From positions 53,673,090 to 53,737,089 of the forward strand of contig OY757921.1 of assembly GCA_963585895.1 (NCBI GenBank): a stretch of 64,000 bases of DNA. Direction: 5' to 3'. This document shows positions 1-64,000 of this stretch, one piece after another. This DNA is from Sepioteuthis lessoniana. Its lineage: Eukaryota > Mollusca > Cephalopoda > Myopsida > Loliginidae. Under the pieces are notes generated by a model. The model was not told where the DNA came from and made no database searches. It was given only the letters and a program-made list of their open reading frames with translations. The number at the start of each line of letters is the position of its first letter. Within the stretch, counting starts at the first letter, position 1. Both the position numbers and the translations under genes were made by a program.

Positions 1-34
1 ATTGAATGAGAAAGAAAACAAGAGAGAAATAAAA

Positions 35-59
35 GACACACACACACACACACACACAT

Positions 60-133
<74 letters not shown>
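35..133 (+). repeat. Self-complementary microsatellite (CA)n(TA)n(TG)n
   Basis: CA repeat, TA repeat, then TG repeat, so the two ends pair and the whole tract can fold as one hairpin. It lies in the intron after PAN 2. Confidence 0.9.
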
Positions 134-137
<4 letters not shown>

Positions 138-610
138 AAACTCATAGAGGTAACATGCAATATTCAAACATTTATTGAATTAGCAGAACTATAAATATAA
201 TCCTGTCGTATGTGTTTTACAGAATAAATAATACATCCGTTTTCATTTTTTTGTGATGTGCTATGTCGCAGGTTTATTCAAGGCACTGGAAGTTGGGGAA
301 TGCTATCAAGGGTTTCTGAAAAATATTTAAAAAAGTGACAAGGTACAATGATAAGGATATCGGAATTTACGTTAAAAACATTTCATCTTTTCGTAAAATA
401 AAAACGAAAGGAAATATTAGATAGTATATATATATATATATATATTTATATATTCATATCTAGCTAGTTATGTTTAGAATGTGTTTATTCAAACACTAAG
501 ATAAAAAGTGGAAAGTTAATCCCTTATAGTTTCTATTACTTGGATTCCCTTACATTTGATTAATTTCAAAGACAAATTTTCAGAAAATCTTCCAAATAAA
601 ACAGACTTAC

Positions 611-61973
<61,363 letters not shown>

Positions 61974-62014
61974 CGTTCCCGATTGTGCATATGACAAACC
62001 TCAAGAAAACTCTT

Positions 62015-62059
62015 TATTTATACTGACGAGTTCCCACATATGCTGATTGGGTTTATTGG
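62015..62059 (-). promoter_or_regulatory. Core promoter of the multidomain gene: TATA box and two CCAAT boxes
   Basis: On the minus strand TATAAATA lies at 62022-62015, and CCAAT occurs twice, at 62050-62046 and 62059-62055. The ATG of the signal-peptide exon is at 61973. With the usual 25-30 nt spacing, transcription would start near 61990-61995, giving a 5' leader of only about 20 nt. An out-of-frame ATG at 61990 sits at the expected start site and may or may not be transcribed. The elements and spacing are seen; their function is inferred. Confidence 0.6.
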
Positions 62060-62274
62060 AATTTAGTAAAATTCAATCCCCAGATGGTTACGAATTTCGC
62101 ACATCATTGTTTTCATTCCTGAAATTCGATTCGGATCAAAGGGATGTTTGCATTTAACAATTATTATTTACCTTTAGATTTTAAGCAGATGTTTTCGATT
62201 TCCACACTTCCATTCATGTACTCTTCCCAGTGTATACAAGATATATTTCTGAGGGTGTATATTATGTTACCGTT

Positions 62275-62790
62275 TAGTGTGGAGATGTTGCCACACGACT
62301 ATCAAAGGCATGGACTGCCTTCGATAGGCTATCGGTCATATGGAAGTCAGGCCTGACCGATAAAAGGAAACGCACTTTCTTCCAAGCAGCAGTCGTATCG
62401 ATACTGCTAAAAGGATGCACTACGTGGACGCTAACAATATGTATGGAGAAAAAACTTGACGGCAAATACACAAGAATGCCGCGAGCAATATTGAACAAGT
62501 CCTGGAGGACTACAAAGTAGCAGCTGTACGACCACTTGCCACCCATCACGAAAATTATCAAAGTTAGACGAATCAGACATGCGAGATACTGCTGGAGAAG
62601 TGATGTACTCCGGTGGACCCCTGCACATGGACGAGCAAAGGCAGGACGCCCAGCTAGAACCTGCATACAGCTCTGTGCCGATATGGGATGTAGCCCTAAA
62701 GACCAGCCGGAAGCAATGGACGATAGGGAAGAGTGTAGAGAAAGGGTCAGGGATATCCGTACTGATGGTGGGACATGATGATGATGATAT
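62275..62790 (+). mobile_element. RTE-like LINE, 3' fragment
   Basis: Decayed C-terminal region: FDRLSVIWKSGLTDKRKRTF-like start, LLKGCTTWTLT, DGKYTRMPRAILNKSW, then RRIRHARYCWRS and REECRERVRDI, ending in ATGATGATG. It lies just upstream of the gene promoter on the far side. Confidence 0.75.
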
Positions 62791-63388
62791 TGTGTGCTTT
62801 TGTGTTTTCAAGGCCCAAGATTTAAAAGTAAAATCTTTCATTTCAATAAAATATATTTGCCATTGTAATTCAATATTTGCTAATTGATCAAATTTAATAC
62901 ATCTGTCGGTGAGGCTCAGAATACCTGCAAAGAGGTATGATTCACACAAATAAAAAAAGGATGTCATTGGTATAACACTAAACTGCATTAGATGGTGTGG
63001 CTCCATTTCTGGGTGTATGGGGAATGCAGAGTAACTTTTAATCGCTATTAGTCAAAAGGCCACTTTGACCCGTAGTGTTAGTTACTGTTAGGAATCTATC
63101 AATAGGTCAAATAAATCTGTTAAAAATCTATTTTTATTTGATGAAACCGTGCGCAAAAATCTTAAGAACCAACAACACAAAAATATAGATATGAATGTAC
63201 AATGAATACTATTCCTTTAGCTCGAAGCATAGAATAACCCTCGACGGGTTGATATATCATTAAAATCTATCAATCTACTAATTTAAGAAATTACTTCATT
63301 ATCACATATTCTATTAATTTGGATAATATAACATCAGCATTCTTTGGTAGTTTTTTAAGTAATTTTTTATTTGAACAAACTAAAAGAC

Positions 63389-63431
<43 letters not shown>

Positions 63432-63529
63432 TGCATTTTCGTATCTATGCTCTCTAAGCAATAGTGACCGTTCTTTTTATTGCGTTTTTCGCGTGTCTTT
63501 CACAAATATAACTGCTGTTTCATAGAAGT

Positions 63530-63735
63530 TTAAATGACAGGAAGAGTCCTCACATCCCCAGAATTTTTTCAACTTTTCTAGCCGATCTCAGCAATGCTGA
63601 GGACTGGGCAGTCTCTATTCTAACTTATTGACTTAATCTTGTTTCTAGCTTCTTGGAGATTGGATTGTTCTATCTGCTCCGATTATGGTTCGTCATACTG
63701 TCCCATTCATATTCCACAGTTATTTAGCATTTGGT
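63530..63735 (-). mobile_element. Possible R2-type LINE 3' fragment
   Basis: The minus strand shows a diverged match to the block after the endonuclease: GTGGAATATGAATGG, then CAGCATTGCTGAGATCGGC. It is short and diverged; it may belong to another subfamily. Confidence 0.35.
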
Positions 63736-64000
63736 TTGGTTTGATTGCTTTATTTAATAACATATCAACCTTAGTTGGTTATTCAATGTCAACGCTATCC
63801 AAGTAGAAGTACTAATTAATCTATCGCTGAGGATATAATCGAGTTCATACTTTTCCCAAAGGTATGAACGTAATAGTGCTAGTGAAGTTCAAATTCGTTT
63901 ACGTTAATATCACAGTCCTGCACGATAGCTAATACTCCAAGGAATCTTATTTAACCCATCCGGCAAAATCCAGTTACGTATTTCTTGAGTTTTTCGTTTT

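Overview
The window looks like a mollusc genome, most likely a cephalopod (octopus-like). This is an inference from high A+T content, dense CA/TA/GA microsatellites, tRNA-derived SINEs, many decayed LINEs, and a secreted multidomain protein split into short exons by kilobase introns. No prokaryotic feature, tRNA gene, rRNA gene or CRISPR array was seen.

One large gene on the minus strand explains almost all real coding sequence. It starts near 61,990, where two CCAAT boxes and a TATA box precede a signal-peptide exon, and it runs off the low-coordinate edge. I placed 31 protein-coding exons with GT-AG borders and mutually compatible phases (about 4,300 nt, roughly 1,430 residues). The domain order is: signal peptide; three WSC-EGF units joined by 15-nt microexons; a VWD-C8-TIL-TILa unit; two EGF domains; a second VWD-C8-TIL-TILa unit; two short proline-rich linker exons; two PAN/apple domains; then further sequence outside the window. 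The predicted product is secreted, very rich in disulfides and probably multimeric. Carbohydrate-binding (WSC, PAN) and gel-forming or adhesive (VWD assemblies) modules suggest a matrix, mucus, egg-coat, adhesive or humoral defence protein. I cannot name it.

Layout from low to high coordinate: PAN exons with two mariner-derived elements (0-6 kb); second VWD unit (6-14 kb); LINE relics and one EGF (14-19 kb); first VWD unit (19-24.2 kb); third WSC-EGF unit (24-28 kb); Tc1/mariner, EGF and RTE-like LINE (28-34 kb); a graveyard of R2-type LINE fragments enclosing two isolated microexons (34-41 kb); second WSC unit (42-44 kb); relics and EGF (44-49 kb); a large LINE interrupted by a solo LTR (50-54 kb); first WSC unit (54-56 kb); signal-peptide exons and promoter (57-62 kb); dispersed repeats (62-64 kb).

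The main points for a second look are the domain combination itself, a family of six near-identical microexons of which some are splice-competent and some decayed, recent duplications that copied exons with introns, and three hammerhead-like motifs in dispersed repeats.
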